This document shows positions 24,418 through 33,642 of a DNA stretch of 64,000 nucleotides, in pieces. The notes beneath the pieces were generated by a model. The model worked only from the letters and a program-made list of their open reading frames with translations. It searched no databases and was not told the origin of the DNA. Position numbers and translations under genes: made by a program. Location: NCBI GenBank assembly GCA_028289645.1, contig JANQOK010000012.1:124001-188000 (forward strand), written 5' to 3'. Position 1 is the stretch's first letter. Every line of letters begins with the position of its first letter. The DNA is from Anderseniella sp. (GTDB lineage: Bacteria; Pseudomonadota; Alphaproteobacteria; Rhizobiales; Aestuariivirgaceae).

Positions 24418-25092
24418 ATGACGGGAAAAACCGGAGATAACGGTCGCAAACCTCGCCCGGCCCGCGCCAGCCGCGATGGCGAGCCGGTGATCCACACATC
24501 GGCAACTTTGCAGGACTGCAGGATCGGGCGGTTCTGCGAGGTCAAGGAACGGGTTCTCATGCGCTCATCGACGCTGGGCGACTACAGCTATGTCGAGCGT
24601 CATTCGGAACTGATCTATACTCGGACGGGCCGGTTCTGCGCCATAGCGGCCGATGTGCGCCTCAACGCGCTCAATCACCCGGTTGACCGGGTCAGCCAGC
24701 ACAAGTTCACCTATCGGCCCAACGAATATTTTGTCGGCAAGAAACTCGACCGGGCGTTTCGCGAGCAACGCATGGAACAGGGAAAGGTGGTGCTGGGGCA
24801 CGACGTTTGGGTCGGGCATGGCGCCATCGTGTTGCCCGGAGTGGCGGTTGGCTCAGGCGCTGTTATTGGTGCCGGTGCCGTCGTGACACACGACGTCGAA
24901 CCCTATGCCATTGTTGCCGGCACGCCGGCGCGTTTCGTGCGCTGGCGGTTTGAGCCCGAGACCGCACAACGGCTGCTGCAGCTTGAATGGTGGAACTGGA
25001 GCCATGACCGGCTGGCAGATGCGGTGGATGACATGGCGCGGATGGACGTCGTGTCCTTTCTGGACAAATATGACGGTGGTATCGAAATCTAG
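24418..25092 (+). CDS. hexapeptide-repeat acyltransferase, phosphonate-associated type
   Basis: The 224-residue protein is a left-handed beta-helix transferase. The end of the helix has the CatB/LacA-like block VVLGHDVWVGHGAIVLPGVA (catalytic His), then GAVVTHDVEPYAIVAGTPAR. The N-terminal LGDYSYVERHSELIYT and the C-terminal LEWWNWSHDRL fit the subgroup first noted beside phosphonate genes (TIGR03308-like), though no phn gene is present here. The acceptor is unknown. It starts 17 bases after the rpmB terminator and so probably has its own weak promoter. Confidence 0.85.
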   Translation: MTGKTGDNGRKPRPARASRDGEPVIHTSATLQDCRIGRFCEVKERVLMRSSTLGDYSYVERHSELIYTRTGRFCAIAADVRLNALNHPVDRVSQHKFTYRPNEYFVGKKLDRAFREQRMEQGKVVLGHDVWVGHGAIVLPGVAVGSGAVIGAGAVVTHDVEPYAIVAGTPARFVRWRFEPETAQRLLQLEWWNWSHDRLADAVDDMARMDVVSFLDKYDGGIEI

Positions 25093-25116
25093 CGGCAACC
25101 GGCCTTGAATCGAGTT

Positions 25117-26127
25117 CTAGTTCAGGCGGAACTGAAACATCACGGTGGATTGCACCGATGTATTGAAATTGTCGTCTGAAATCACCGTGATGATTGTGCC
25201 GGTTTCATCCCTGTGGGCGGCGATGCCTTCCATATTGTCGATCTGATAGGACGTCAGCTTGCCGGAGAACAGCAGCTCGCCCGGCCCGGTGTTACGCTGT
25301 TGCAGGTCTTCCACCGAGAAGCGGCGCAATGCCATGCCGACCAGCACCGGACGCTTGAAACTGCGTTCCACGGTGATGATTTCCTCGCCGCCCGGCAGGA
25401 TGGCAAGCCCGGTCACCAGATAGTCTTCGTGGCGCGGAATGTGAAACTCGCGGGTCTTGCCCTTGCGCCACAGCCAGCCGCGCAGGCTGTCGTCCTTGGC
25501 AAAGTTGCGCTCTGATACTGCAACCAGCCAACCTTTCAGGGGCCCCTCTGAAAACCGGCCAAGTGCCTCGATCTCACCGTTGCGCTGTCCCTGCGAGATG
25601 GCTTTCGGGCTCCGCAGCCGTTTGGCTTTTGCTTTGAAACCGCGCTTGCCGAAATTGAATTGCTCAACCCGTTCGCGCCGTTCAAACGCGACGATCAACT
25701 TGCCCTTAAGCCCCCTGGAGTTCCAGGCGGCGACAGCCTCCGCGTCGGACCGCGAGTTGCGCGTGTCGTTGTTGCCCTTGTGGTTCAGGATCGGCGCAAG
25801 CCGGGTGTCGGCAATTCCCTTGAGGCGGCCTTGTTCATAGACGAAGCGGCCGGTCAGCCAGTGTCCGCGATCACTGACACTGACAAAGCGTTTGCCGTCA
25901 CGCGAGACTTCCAGGCCCGAAAAGCCGCCGAAATGCTTGTTGTCGCTGGTCAGGGTCAGTCCGCCGAGGAAAGTGAGACCCGACGGCAGCCCGCCGTTGC
26001 CAAACCGTGCAAAGCCCCGTGGACTGGCGCTGACCGAGATCGCAGTCTCGTCTGAAATGGCGGGCTGGACCGGGGCAATTGTCATTGCGGCCAGGCAACA
26101 TACGATCACCCATCCGCAGTGTCTCAT
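25117..26127 (-). CDS. exported esterase-like-activity-of-phytase family protein
   Basis: From ATG 26127 (336 residues) the protein has a signal peptide (about 1-25) and a beta-propeller-like domain. Stretches such as FGGFSGLEVSRDGKRFVSVSD, shortened here to its core SGLEVSRDGKRFVSVSD, and YQIDNMEGIAAHRDETG match the Phytase-like (PF13449) group. Members are periplasmic; some show esterase activity, others are untested. A TTG eight codons earlier would overlap the cobT stop. It is last in the run J-domain protein - cobS - cobT - this gene. Confidence 0.82.
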   Translation of the reverse strand: MRHCGWVIVCCLAAMTIAPVQPAISDETAISVSASPRGFARFGNGGLPSGLTFLGGLTLTSDNKHFGGFSGLEVSRDGKRFVSVSDRGHWLTGRFVYEQGRLKGIADTRLAPILNHKGNNDTRNSRSDAEAVAAWNSRGLKGKLIVAFERRERVEQFNFGKRGFKAKAKRLRSPKAISQGQRNGEIEALGRFSEGPLKGWLVAVSERNFAKDDSLRGWLWRKGKTREFHIPRHEDYLVTGLAILPGGEEIITVERSFKRPVLVGMALRRFSVEDLQQRNTGPGELLFSGKLTSYQIDNMEGIAAHRDETGTIITVISDDNFNTSVQSTVMFQFRLN

Positions 26128-26147
26128 GGCTCGCTCTTTCAAGTGCT

Positions 26148-28019
26148 TCAACCGGCCTTGCGCATTCTGCTGGCCGGAGGCGGTGTCACCGCGCGTTCCT
26201 CAAACAGTTCGGCAAGCTTTTCGGTCATGGCGCCGCCAAGTTCCTCGGCATCAACAATGGTGACGGCCCGCTGGTAATAGCGTGTCACGTCATGACCGAT
26301 GCCGATGGCGATCAGTTCAACCGGAGAGCGGTTTTCGATATCGGCGATGACCTGGCGCAGGTGCTTTTCAAGATAGTTGCCGGAATTGACCGACAGGGTT
26401 GAGTCGTCGACCGGCGCACCATCGGAGATCACCATCATGATACGGCGCTGCTCAGGACGGCCCAGCAGCCTGTTGTGCGCCCAGATCAGGGCCTCACCGT
26501 CGATGTTCTCCTTCAACAGGCCCTCGCGCATCATCAGGCCGAGATTGCGCCGGGCGCGGCGCCAGGGCTGATCGGCGGACTTGTAGATGATGTGGCGCAG
26601 ATCGTTCAGCCTGCCCGGCATGGCCGGCTTGCCGTCGGCCAGCCATTTCTCCCGGGCCTGGCCGCCTTTCCAGGCGCGGGTTGTAAATCCAAGAATCTCA
26701 ACCTTGACACCGCACCGCTCCAGCGTGCGCGCCAGAATGTCCGCGCAGGTGGCGGCGACAGTGATGGGCCGGCCGCGCATGGAGCCCGAGTTGTCGAGCA
26801 GCAGCGTCACGACCGTATCGCGGAACTGGGTGTCCTGTTCGACCTTGAACGACAGCGCGCTCATCGGGTCGATGACCACACGGTACAGCCTGGCAGCGTC
26901 GAGAATGCCCTCTTCAAGGTCAAAGTCCCAGGAACGGTTCTGCTGCGCCATCAGCCGGCGCTGCATGCGGTTGGCCAGCCTGGCAACCACGCCCTGGAGG
27001 CTGGCCAGCTGCTTGTCGAGATAATTGCGCAGCCGGGTCAGTTCTTCCGGGTCGCACAGCTCGTCTGCCTCGACCGTTTCATCGAACTGATTGGTGTAGA
27101 CCTGATAAAACCTGTCATTGGACATGGATGCAAACGGAAGCTCCGGGCGCCACGGCTGGTCGCCATCGGGCTCTTCCTCGCCCTGCATGTCGTCCATGTC
27201 TTCAGAGCCGTCCATCTCCATGGCGTCTTCCATGGTTTCATCCTGGTCGGCTTCGCCCTGTTCCATGTCCTCGGAAGCGGAGGTCTCGGCGTCTTCCTGG
27301 CCGGTTTCCGTCTGTTCCTGCTCGCCCTCGGCATCGTCGTCGGTGTCGTCGTCATTGTCGTCGGCGTCGTCCGGGTCGTCGCCGAGCTCGTCCGACATTT
27401 CCAGCCGTGCCAGCAGGTCACGCGACAGGCGTGAGAAAGCGACCTGGTCATGGATGCACTCGTCCAGTCCGTCGAGCTTCTCGCTGGCCTTCTCCTCGAT
27501 CCACGGGCGCCACAGGTCAACCAGCTTTTTCGCGGACTCCGGCGGTGCTTCCCCGGTGAGGCGCTCACGCACCATCAGGGCGAGCGCGTCTTCAAGCGGC
27601 GCGTCTTCGCGCTTGTGCAGGGGGCCTGTGACCTTTTCGTCAAAGCGCTGGTCCATCATGGCGTTCAGATTGTCGGCCATGCCCGGCATGGCGCGTGCGC
27701 CGAGAGCTTCGACCCGGGCCTGTTCGATGGCCTCATAAACGGTGCGTGCCTGCTGGCCCTGGGGCAGATAGCGCGCATGCACGCTGGTCGAATGGTTGGC
27801 AAGCCGCATCGCCATGGCGTCAGACAGGCCACGGGTAACCGCCAGATCGGCAGCGGTTGCATCGCGGGTGACCTGCGGCAAGCGGGCGCGCTTGTCGGTG
27901 ATGCCGGGGTGTTCGGCACCGAAGGAGCAGGTGAGTTCCGGCTCCTGGGCAATCGTCTTCATGGCGAGCGTCAGGGCGCGCTTGAAGTTGTCTGCCGGTG
28001 CTTCACGATCATTTGCCAT
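26148..28019 (-). CDS. cobT: aerobic cobaltochelatase subunit CobT
   Basis: The 623-residue protein has the CobT plan: an N-terminal helical part, a very acidic Asp/Glu-rich linker (about 215-285), then a C-terminal von Willebrand A-like domain with a metal-binding motif ([18 protein letters not shown]). With CobS it forms the AAA+ chaperone pair that drives CobN to insert cobalt into hydrogenobyrinic acid diamide in aerobic B12 synthesis. CobN is not in the window. It lies 23 bases downstream of cobS. Confidence 0.95.
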   Translation of the reverse strand: MANDREAPADNFKRALTLAMKTIAQEPELTCSFGAEHPGITDKRARLPQVTRDATAADLAVTRGLSDAMAMRLANHSTSVHARYLPQGQQARTVYEAIEQARVEALGARAMPGMADNLNAMMDQRFDEKVTGPLHKREDAPLEDALALMVRERLTGEAPPESAKKLVDLWRPWIEEKASEKLDGLDECIHDQVAFSRLSRDLLARLEMSDELGDDPDDADDNDDDTDDDAEGEQEQTETGQEDAETSASEDMEQGEADQDETMEDAMEMDGSEDMDDMQGEEEPDGDQPWRPELPFASMSNDRFYQVYTNQFDETVEADELCDPEELTRLRNYLDKQLASLQGVVARLANRMQRRLMAQQNRSWDFDLEEGILDAARLYRVVIDPMSALSFKVEQDTQFRDTVVTLLLDNSGSMRGRPITVAATCADILARTLERCGVKVEILGFTTRAWKGGQAREKWLADGKPAMPGRLNDLRHIIYKSADQPWRRARRNLGLMMREGLLKENIDGEALIWAHNRLLGRPEQRRIMMVISDGAPVDDSTLSVNSGNYLEKHLRQVIADIENRSPVELIAIGIGHDVTRYYQRAVTIVDAEELGGAMTEKLAELFEERAVTPPPASRMRKAG

Positions 28020-28042
28020 CGGGTTGCGTGTTGTCCTTCGGG

Positions 28043-29032
28043 TCAGGCAATGGCCAAAGCGGCGGACGATTCAGGCAATTCCTCACCAAAGCAACGCTGG
28101 TAGAACTCGGATACCAGGGCACGCTCGAGCTCATCACACTTGTTCAGGAATGTCATACGGAACGCCATGCCCACATCATTGAATATGGTGGCGTTCTCAG
28201 CCCAGGTAATCACGGTCCGCGGACTCATGACGGTCGACAGATCGCCGACCATGAATGCGTTCCTGGTGAGGTCCGCCAGGCGTACCATGTTCGAGATCAC
28301 CTTGCGGCCGGCGCCATCGTCAAACTGCTTGTTCTTGGACAGAACAATGCCGCATTCCTGCTCATGGCTGAGATAGTTGAGCTGTACGATGATCGACCAG
28401 CGGTCCATCTGGGCCTGGTTGATCTGCTGGGTGCCGTGATAGAGACCGGTGGTGTCGCCGAGACCGACGGTGTTGGCGGTCGCGAACAGGCGGAATGCCG
28501 GATGCGGCTTCAGCACACGGGCCTGGTCGAGCAGCGTCAGCCTGCCGGAACTCTCCAGCACGCGCTGGATCACGAACATCACATCGGGGCGGCCGGCATC
28601 ATACTCGTCAAACACCAGTGCCACATTGTTCTGATAGGCCCACGGCAGGATGCCCTCGCGAAACTCGGTGACCTGTTTGCCGTCCTTGATGACAATGGCG
28701 TCCTTGCCGACCAGGTCGATACGCGAAATATGGCTGTCGAGGTTGATGCGCACCAGCGGCCACTTCAGCCGGGCAGCGACCTGCTCGATATGGGTTGACT
28801 TGCCGGTGCCGTGGAAGCCGGACACCATGACCCGGCGGTTATGGGCAAACCCGGCCAGAATGGCCAGGGTCGTTTCCGGATTGAACAGGTAATCCTCGTC
28901 CACTTCCGGGACATATTCGTTGCCCTTGGAATACGCCGGAACTGTCAGATCCGTATCTATATCGAAGACCTTGCGCACCGGAATGGTTGTATCAGGCATG
29001 CCTGGTGCATCGATCTTTGTGTTTGCGTTCAT
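28043..29032 (-). CDS. cobS: aerobic cobaltochelatase subunit CobS (AAA+ ATPase)
   Basis: The 329-residue protein is an MoxR-like AAA+ ATPase: Walker A in [19 protein letters not shown], Walker B in [11 protein letters not shown], and sensor residues in [12 protein letters not shown]. It works with CobT and CobN in cobalt insertion for cobalamin. The first 45 residues are specific to CobS. No cobalamin riboswitch is evident upstream. The order and spacing with cobT and the J-domain gene are those of Hyphomicrobiales. Confidence 0.96.
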   Translation of the reverse strand: MNANTKIDAPGMPDTTIPVRKVFDIDTDLTVPAYSKGNEYVPEVDEDYLFNPETTLAILAGFAHNRRVMVSGFHGTGKSTHIEQVAARLKWPLVRINLDSHISRIDLVGKDAIVIKDGKQVTEFREGILPWAYQNNVALVFDEYDAGRPDVMFVIQRVLESSGRLTLLDQARVLKPHPAFRLFATANTVGLGDTTGLYHGTQQINQAQMDRWSIIVQLNYLSHEQECGIVLSKNKQFDDGAGRKVISNMVRLADLTRNAFMVGDLSTVMSPRTVITWAENATIFNDVGMAFRMTFLNKCDELERALVSEFYQRCFGEELPESSAALAIA

Positions 29033-29158
29033 TGGAAAGCGGTCTCCGGGAAATCAATACCCGGTCTTCGCATATGGAAAACCGGGGCTCAAGGGTCATA
29101 TGCAATGAGGTTTTAGTCTGACTACCACAAGCCTAGCAAGGGGCACTTTCGCTGCAAT

Positions 29159-29794
29159 TCAGCACACGCCGGCATCGCGCAGATAATTGTAGGCAGTGAT
29201 GATGTCGCGGAGCCGGTCCTCGGTCTCGCGGCTGCCGCCGTTTGCGTCCGGGTGAAACCGTTTGACCAGCAGCTTGTACTGGGCCTTGATCTCATCCGCG
29301 GTCACGCCGGGATCGAGTCCGAGCGTGTCAAGCGCCTTGCGTTCGGCGTTGCCGACCCGGCGCCGTGACGTGGCTGCCCGCTCGGTGCCGATTGCCTCTT
29401 CGAAAATCGAATGCGGGTCATTGACGTCGCTGTCATGGCGATAACCGCTGCGGGCGGATTTCTTCGATCCGGACTTGGTGGCGCGGGACCGCTTGTTTTC
29501 CGCCCATGAGCTGTCGCCCAGTTTCCAGGTCGGGCGATGGCCGGTTTGCGACGCCTTTATCCAGGCGCCGATATCGCTGTCTGCCATGCCGTCGAAATAG
29601 TTGTAGGACTTGTTATACTCTTTCACATGCTTGACACAGAAGCGGAAGTACTCGCCTTCCGCATTGCGGCCCTTGGGCGCCCGGTGATTGCCCACAGCGT
29701 CGCAGCCCGGCCATTCGCAGGTGAATGTTTCGGGTTCTGCCTTGCCGCCCTTCTTGATGCGGATGCCGTCGAAGTATTTCGAATTCAGTTTCAT
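29159..29794 (-). CDS. J-domain (DnaJ-like) protein
   Basis: The 211-residue protein has a J-domain at its C-terminus (about 150-208) with the HPD motif in LVKRFHPDANGGSRETEDRL, so it can stimulate an Hsp70 ATPase. The N-terminal part is specific to alphaproteobacteria and holds Cys residues (TCEWPGCDAVGNHRAPKG and FRFCVKH) that could bind zinc. It is conserved beside cobS and bolA in Hyphomicrobiales; the client is unknown. It is 126 bases upstream of cobS and divergent from bolA. Confidence 0.9.
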   Translation of the reverse strand: MKLNSKYFDGIRIKKGGKAEPETFTCEWPGCDAVGNHRAPKGRNAEGEYFRFCVKHVKEYNKSYNYFDGMADSDIGAWIKASQTGHRPTWKLGDSSWAENKRSRATKSGSKKSARSGYRHDSDVNDPHSIFEEAIGTERAATSRRRVGNAERKALDTLGLDPGVTADEIKAQYKLLVKRFHPDANGGSRETEDRLRDIITAYNYLRDAGVC

Positions 29795-29961
29795 CTGTCG
29801 CCTGATTTTTGTCGTGCGTAGGGAATGATGGCCACCGTGGCAGCGCAGCAGTATAACCTAATGTTGTGGACATTTGGAATTTCCATAGCCCATAAATTAC
29901 GAAGAAGTCATCAATGTGGACCTGCATGTTGAATTTTGTGCAGGAAAAGGAACGAAAACCA

Positions 29962-30237
29962 ATGGAACTCGGCCATGTCGGACAGACGATCACCGAAAAA
30001 CTGTCAAAAGCACTGGTGCCACAGGCACTGGAGGTGATCGACGAATCACATCTTCATGCCGGCCATGCCGGTGCCCGGCCGGAAGGCGAGACCCATTTCA
30101 GGGTCAAGATCCAGGCTGAGGCGTTTGTCGGCAAGTCTTTGGTCCAGCGCCACCGATTGGTCAATGAAGTGCTGGCCGAGGAATTGCGCGGACCGGTTCA
30201 CGCCCTGGCGATTTCCGCCAGCGTGCCGGAGGACTGA
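29962..30237 (+). CDS. bolA: BolA-family protein
   Basis: From ATG 29962 (AAGGA 11 bases upstream) the product has 91 residues with the BolA fold: LEVIDESHLHAGHAG, then GETHFRVKIQAEAFVGKS and QRHRLVNEVLAEEL. The His residues in these blocks can bind a [2Fe-2S] cluster shared with a monothiol glutaredoxin. BolA proteins act in iron sensing and cluster delivery. An upstream ATG at 29914 adds a non-conserved tail and is not used. It is divergent from the J-domain gene and convergent with the CorC-like gene. Confidence 0.92.
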   Translation: MELGHVGQTITEKLSKALVPQALEVIDESHLHAGHAGARPEGETHFRVKIQAEAFVGKSLVQRHRLVNEVLAEELRGPVHALAISASVPED

Positions 30238-30253
30238 TCCAACCCACCTCGGC

Positions 30254-31528
30254 CTAGCCGACCTTGTTCAACGGGGTGATGCGCAGCCGGGTGATCTGGT
30301 TGCGCTTCTTGCCGGCGACTTCGAACCGAAACCCGTGAAAGGTGAAGGCCTGACCCTTCTCGGGGATCATCTGGGCCTCATGGATGACCAGACCGGCAAT
30401 GGTATTGGCTTCATCGTCCGGCAGTTCCCAGTCATTGGCCCGGTTCAGGTCGCGAATCTGCAGTGATCCGTTAACCACCATGGACCCGGACGCCTCGCGC
30501 GAAATATCCGCGCTGATCACATCATGCTCATCGGCGATATCGCCGACAATCTCTTCCAGAATATCTTCCAGGGTGACAAGGCCCATCACCTCTCCGTATT
30601 CATCCACGACCAGGGCAAAATGGGACTTGCGCCTGAGGAATGCGGAGAGCTGATCGTTCACCGTCGTGGTGTCGGGCACAAACCAGGCCTTTGAGCAGAT
30701 TGCCTTTATGTTGAGCTTCGAAGCATCACCCTTGTTCAACTGCAGCGCCGAAAGCACGTCCTTGGCGTGCAGCACGCCGATGATGTTGTCCGGATTGTCT
30801 TGCCATACCGGTGCGCGCGAAAACCCCGACTTCAGCAGATCGGAGATGATTTCGTCGTTGGGCGTATCGACATCGATGGAGAACATCTTGGTGCGGTGAA
30901 TCATCAGGTCCGACAGTTCCAGCTCAGACAGATCGAGCACGCCGCCGAGCATGTCGCGGTCGTTCTTGACCACAGCGCCTTCCTTGTGGTGCAGGTCGAT
31001 GGCGCCGCGGATCTCTTCCTGCGGCGACAGGATGTTGCCGGCATTGGCCAGGTCCACGCCGGCCAGCGACAGCACGTTCTTGACGATCACTTCGACGCCC
31101 ATCACAACCGGCGCGAACACTTTCACGAACATCGAGATGAGCCCGCTGACAGCGAGTGAAAACCGTTCCGGGTAGACGATGGCATAGGTTTTCGGCAACA
31201 CCTCGCCGAACACCAGCACAAGCGCCGTCATGACCAGGGTTGCCCAGATGACGCCGCTTTCTCCAAACAACTGCAGAAAAACCGAAGTGGCCAGCGCCGA
31301 GGCCAGAATATTGACCAGGTTGTTGCCAAGCAGAATGCCGCCGATCAGGCGTTCCGGCTGTTCCTTCAGATCCAGGACCGTGCGGGCGCGCCTCTCGCCG
31401 CGCTTTTCCAGCTCGTGAAGCCGCGGGCGTGACGATGTTGTCAGCGCTGTTTCGGATCCGGAAAAGAATGCAGACAGAAGTACCAGCCCGAAGGCTGCGC
31501 CGGCCATGATGCCGAGTGCGAGCGTCAT
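30254..31528 (-). CDS. CorC/HlyC-family (CNNM-type) membrane protein
   Basis: The 424-residue protein has an N-terminal CNNM (DUF21) membrane domain with three or four helices (FFSGSETALTTSSRPRLHEL near residue 22), a CBS pair (about 205-325; VVDEYGEVMGLVTLEDILEE), and a C-terminal CorC/HlyC domain (about 340-420). The family is linked to magnesium and cobalt efflux. Its start overlaps the aroB stop by four bases (ATGA), so it is translated with the shikimate genes, a common alphaproteobacterial arrangement. Confidence 0.92.
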   Translation of the reverse strand: MTLALGIMAGAAFGLVLLSAFFSGSETALTTSSRPRLHELEKRGERRARTVLDLKEQPERLIGGILLGNNLVNILASALATSVFLQLFGESGVIWATLVMTALVLVFGEVLPKTYAIVYPERFSLAVSGLISMFVKVFAPVVMGVEVIVKNVLSLAGVDLANAGNILSPQEEIRGAIDLHHKEGAVVKNDRDMLGGVLDLSELELSDLMIHRTKMFSIDVDTPNDEIISDLLKSGFSRAPVWQDNPDNIIGVLHAKDVLSALQLNKGDASKLNIKAICSKAWFVPDTTTVNDQLSAFLRRKSHFALVVDEYGEVMGLVTLEDILEEIVGDIADEHDVISADISREASGSMVVNGSLQIRDLNRANDWELPDDEANTIAGLVIHEAQMIPEKGQAFTFHGFRFEVAGKKRNQITRLRITPLNKVG

Positions 31529-32670
31529 TTCAGTTCTAATTCGGCCTCAAGGAATTTGACTAGGCCGTCCTCTTCTATTGTTCTGTCGATGTAGGCATTG
31601 CCGATATCTTTTACCAGAACAAAGTTAATGCGACCTGCCTCGGCTTTCTTGTCCTGACGCATGATCTCCAGCAGCCCATTGGCATCGGGAAGATGTGGCC
31701 GGATAGCGGACACATCCGTCGGCAAACCGACCGATTTCAGATGCTTTTGCATGCGCGCCGCAGTGCCCGGTGCGCAGATGCCCAGTTGCTCGGAAAACCG
31801 GAACGCCATCGCCATGCCGATGGCCACGCCTTCGCCATGCAAGAGCTTGTCGGAGTAGCCTGTGGCGGCTTCCATCGCATGACCGAAAGTATGGCCGAGG
31901 TTGAGCAGCGCGCGATCGCCGCTCTCGCGCTCGTCACGGGCCACAATGGCTGCCTTTGCCTGGCAGGACGTGCGGATGGCATGAATGCGGGCCTGCGGGT
32001 CGCCGGCAAACATGCGCGAGGCGTTATCCTCCAGCCAGCCGAAGAAGTCCGCGTCACCGAGCAGGCCGTATTTCACCACCTCAGCGTAACCGGCCGCCAG
32101 TTCGCGCGCCGGCAGCGTGTTCAGCACGTCAATATCCGCCAGCACGGCGACGGGTTGATGAAACGCCCCGATCAGGTTTTTGCCGTGGCTGGAATTGATG
32201 CCGGTCTTGCCGCCGACGGAACTGTCGACCTGCGCCAGCAGCGAGGTCGGTATCTGGATGAAACCGATACCGCGGCGCACGATGGCGGCGGCAAATCCGG
32301 CCAGGTCTCCAATCACACCGCCGCCAAAAGCGATAATGTGATCATTGCGCTCCATGCCGGCAGCCAGGATGTCATCGCACACCTCGGCAAGCCGGGCATA
32401 GCTCTTGGTCTGCTCTCCTGCCGGGAGGATGATTGAGGTATGCTTTATGCCGACCTGATCGAGACTGTCGGTCAGGGTCTTGAGATGGTGGCGCGCGACA
32501 TTCTCGTCGGTCACGATCGCAGTGACCGGACGGGCCAGCAAAGGCGCGATGGTGTGGCCGGCATGGGCGAGCAGGCCATCTGAAATCGCGATATCGTAAC
32601 TGCGCTCGCCGAGCGAGACATTGACCTCGGCCCTGGCTGTGTCCTGCGGGCGTGACGTGTTGTTGTTCAT
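31525..32670 (-). CDS. aroB: 3-dehydroquinate synthase
   Basis: From ATG 32670 the protein has 381 residues. NAD-binding and metal-binding blocks of AroB are evident: AFGGGVIGDLAGFAAAIVRR, QIPTSLLAQVDSSVGGKTGI, and GHTFGHAMEAATGYS with zinc-ligand histidines. It converts DAHP to 3-dehydroquinate, the second step of the shikimate pathway. Its start overlaps the aroK stop and its stop overlaps the CorC-like start (both ATGA). A start at 32721 would extend far into aroK. Confidence 0.97.
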   Translation of the reverse strand: MNNNTSRPQDTARAEVNVSLGERSYDIAISDGLLAHAGHTIAPLLARPVTAIVTDENVARHHLKTLTDSLDQVGIKHTSIILPAGEQTKSYARLAEVCDDILAAGMERNDHIIAFGGGVIGDLAGFAAAIVRRGIGFIQIPTSLLAQVDSSVGGKTGINSSHGKNLIGAFHQPVAVLADIDVLNTLPARELAAGYAEVVKYGLLGDADFFGWLEDNASRMFAGDPQARIHAIRTSCQAKAAIVARDERESGDRALLNLGHTFGHAMEAATGYSDKLLHGEGVAIGMAMAFRFSEQLGICAPGTAARMQKHLKSVGLPTDVSAIRPHLPDANGLLEIMRQDKKAEAGRINFVLVKDIGNAYIDRTIEEDGLVKFLEAELELK

Positions 32671-33257
32671 GCGCCTGCCGTTTCTTCCTGGCGCAGGTGA
32701 TCGGCCAGGGTTTCGATGCATGCGACGACAATCTGGTCGTGGGGCACATCCCGGCTTTCCACGGTTACGGAGGAATTGCCATAGACGGGGTAACGCTCTG
32801 CGATCAGTTTGCGCATGACCGCTTCCGGGTCGTCAGTCAGGAGCAGGGGCCGGTTTGACCTTTTGCGGACCCGCTTCATCAACAGGTCAAAGTCCGCCTT
32901 GAGCCACACGGATATCCCCCTGTCTGCAATGGTCTGGCGGGTGTCCTGATTCATGTAGGCGCCGCCTCCGGTTGCGAGCACGCTGCTCTGCTCGTTCAGC
33001 AGGCGTTCGATGACCCGGCGCTCGCCGTCGCGAAAATACTGTTCACCATGCTCCTCGAATATCTCCGGAACGGTCTTGCCGGCTGCTTTCTCGATTTCGG
33101 TGTCGGCATCGGCAAATGGCAGTTTCAGCTTTTTGGCCAGGCGCCTGCCTATTGTAGTCTTGCCGGCGCCCATCAGTCCGATCAGGACGATGCTGCGGCC
33201 GTTGAGCTGTGAGACGATGGTGGTGATGTTGTCGCTGGACTTGCTGGTTTCGTTCAC
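32667..33257 (-). CDS. aroK: shikimate kinase
   Basis: The 196-residue protein has Walker A GLMGAGKTTIGRRLA, the shikimate-binding D-x-D in FADADTEIEK, the GGGAY motif (VLATGGGAYMN) and the lid stretch RSNRPLL. It phosphorylates shikimate with ATP. About 25 residues precede the P-loop core and seem to be a disordered start. It is first in the aroK - aroB - CorC-like operon, with 244 bases of upstream space shared with the divergent small gene before xerD. Confidence 0.97.
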   Translation of the reverse strand: MNETSKSSDNITTIVSQLNGRSIVLIGLMGAGKTTIGRRLAKKLKLPFADADTEIEKAAGKTVPEIFEEHGEQYFRDGERRVIERLLNEQSSVLATGGGAYMNQDTRQTIADRGISVWLKADFDLLMKRVRKRSNRPLLLTDDPEAVMRKLIAERYPVYGNSSVTVESRDVPHDQIVVACIETLADHLRQEETAGA

Positions 33258-33501
33258 TGGTGTTTAAACCCAATTCAGGTATTGAGCGTGCCTGGCGCCC
33301 TGTTTTTTATGTTTTAGGAGAAAACGACCGGTGATGCCATAGAACATGCTTGATTTCGGCGAACGGTCTTAACGGCGCCAATCCGGCGCGGTACAACGCC
33401 TTCAGTGCGCAAACACTTTGCGAATTGACCCGGATTGTTGCACATTGCGGGAATGCAAATGGCAAACCCCAACTATCCGTTTGAGGAACATAATATCCGT
33501 T

Positions 33502-33642
33502 ATGCCTGACAGCCTTCGCTTTCTGTTAATCGTACTGTGCTTGGCTGGTGCCGGGTATGGCACAGTCTGGGGGCTGGCGAATTTTCCGCCCGAACAGCAA
33601 GAAGTGGTGAAGCAGCTTTCCAATGGGGTCTTCGAGAACTGA
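33502..33642 (+). CDS. small conserved membrane protein upstream of xerD
   Basis: A 46-codon frame from ATG 33502 gives one membrane helix (FLLIVLCLAGAGYGTVWGLA) and a short tail (NFPPEQQEVVKQLSNGVFEN). Similar tiny proteins with an NFPPEQ-E-V-K tail precede xerD in related bacteria, to my recollection. It overlaps the start of xerD by 20 bases in another frame. The function is unknown. Longer in-frame extension to 33418 has no hydrophobic or conserved character. Confidence 0.6.
   Translation: MPDSLRFLLIVLCLAGAGYGTVWGLANFPPEQQEVVKQLSNGVFEN

Noticed and set aside
27118-27738. Rightward Ser-rich 206-codon frame
   Set aside because: It is the complement of the Asp/Glu-rich linker of cobT; low-complexity antisense frames of this sort are common.
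26148-29158. Cobalamin riboswitch near cobS/cobT
   Set aside because: I searched the upstream spaces by eye for the B12-box type sequence and saw none; the gaps are only 23 and 126 bases.
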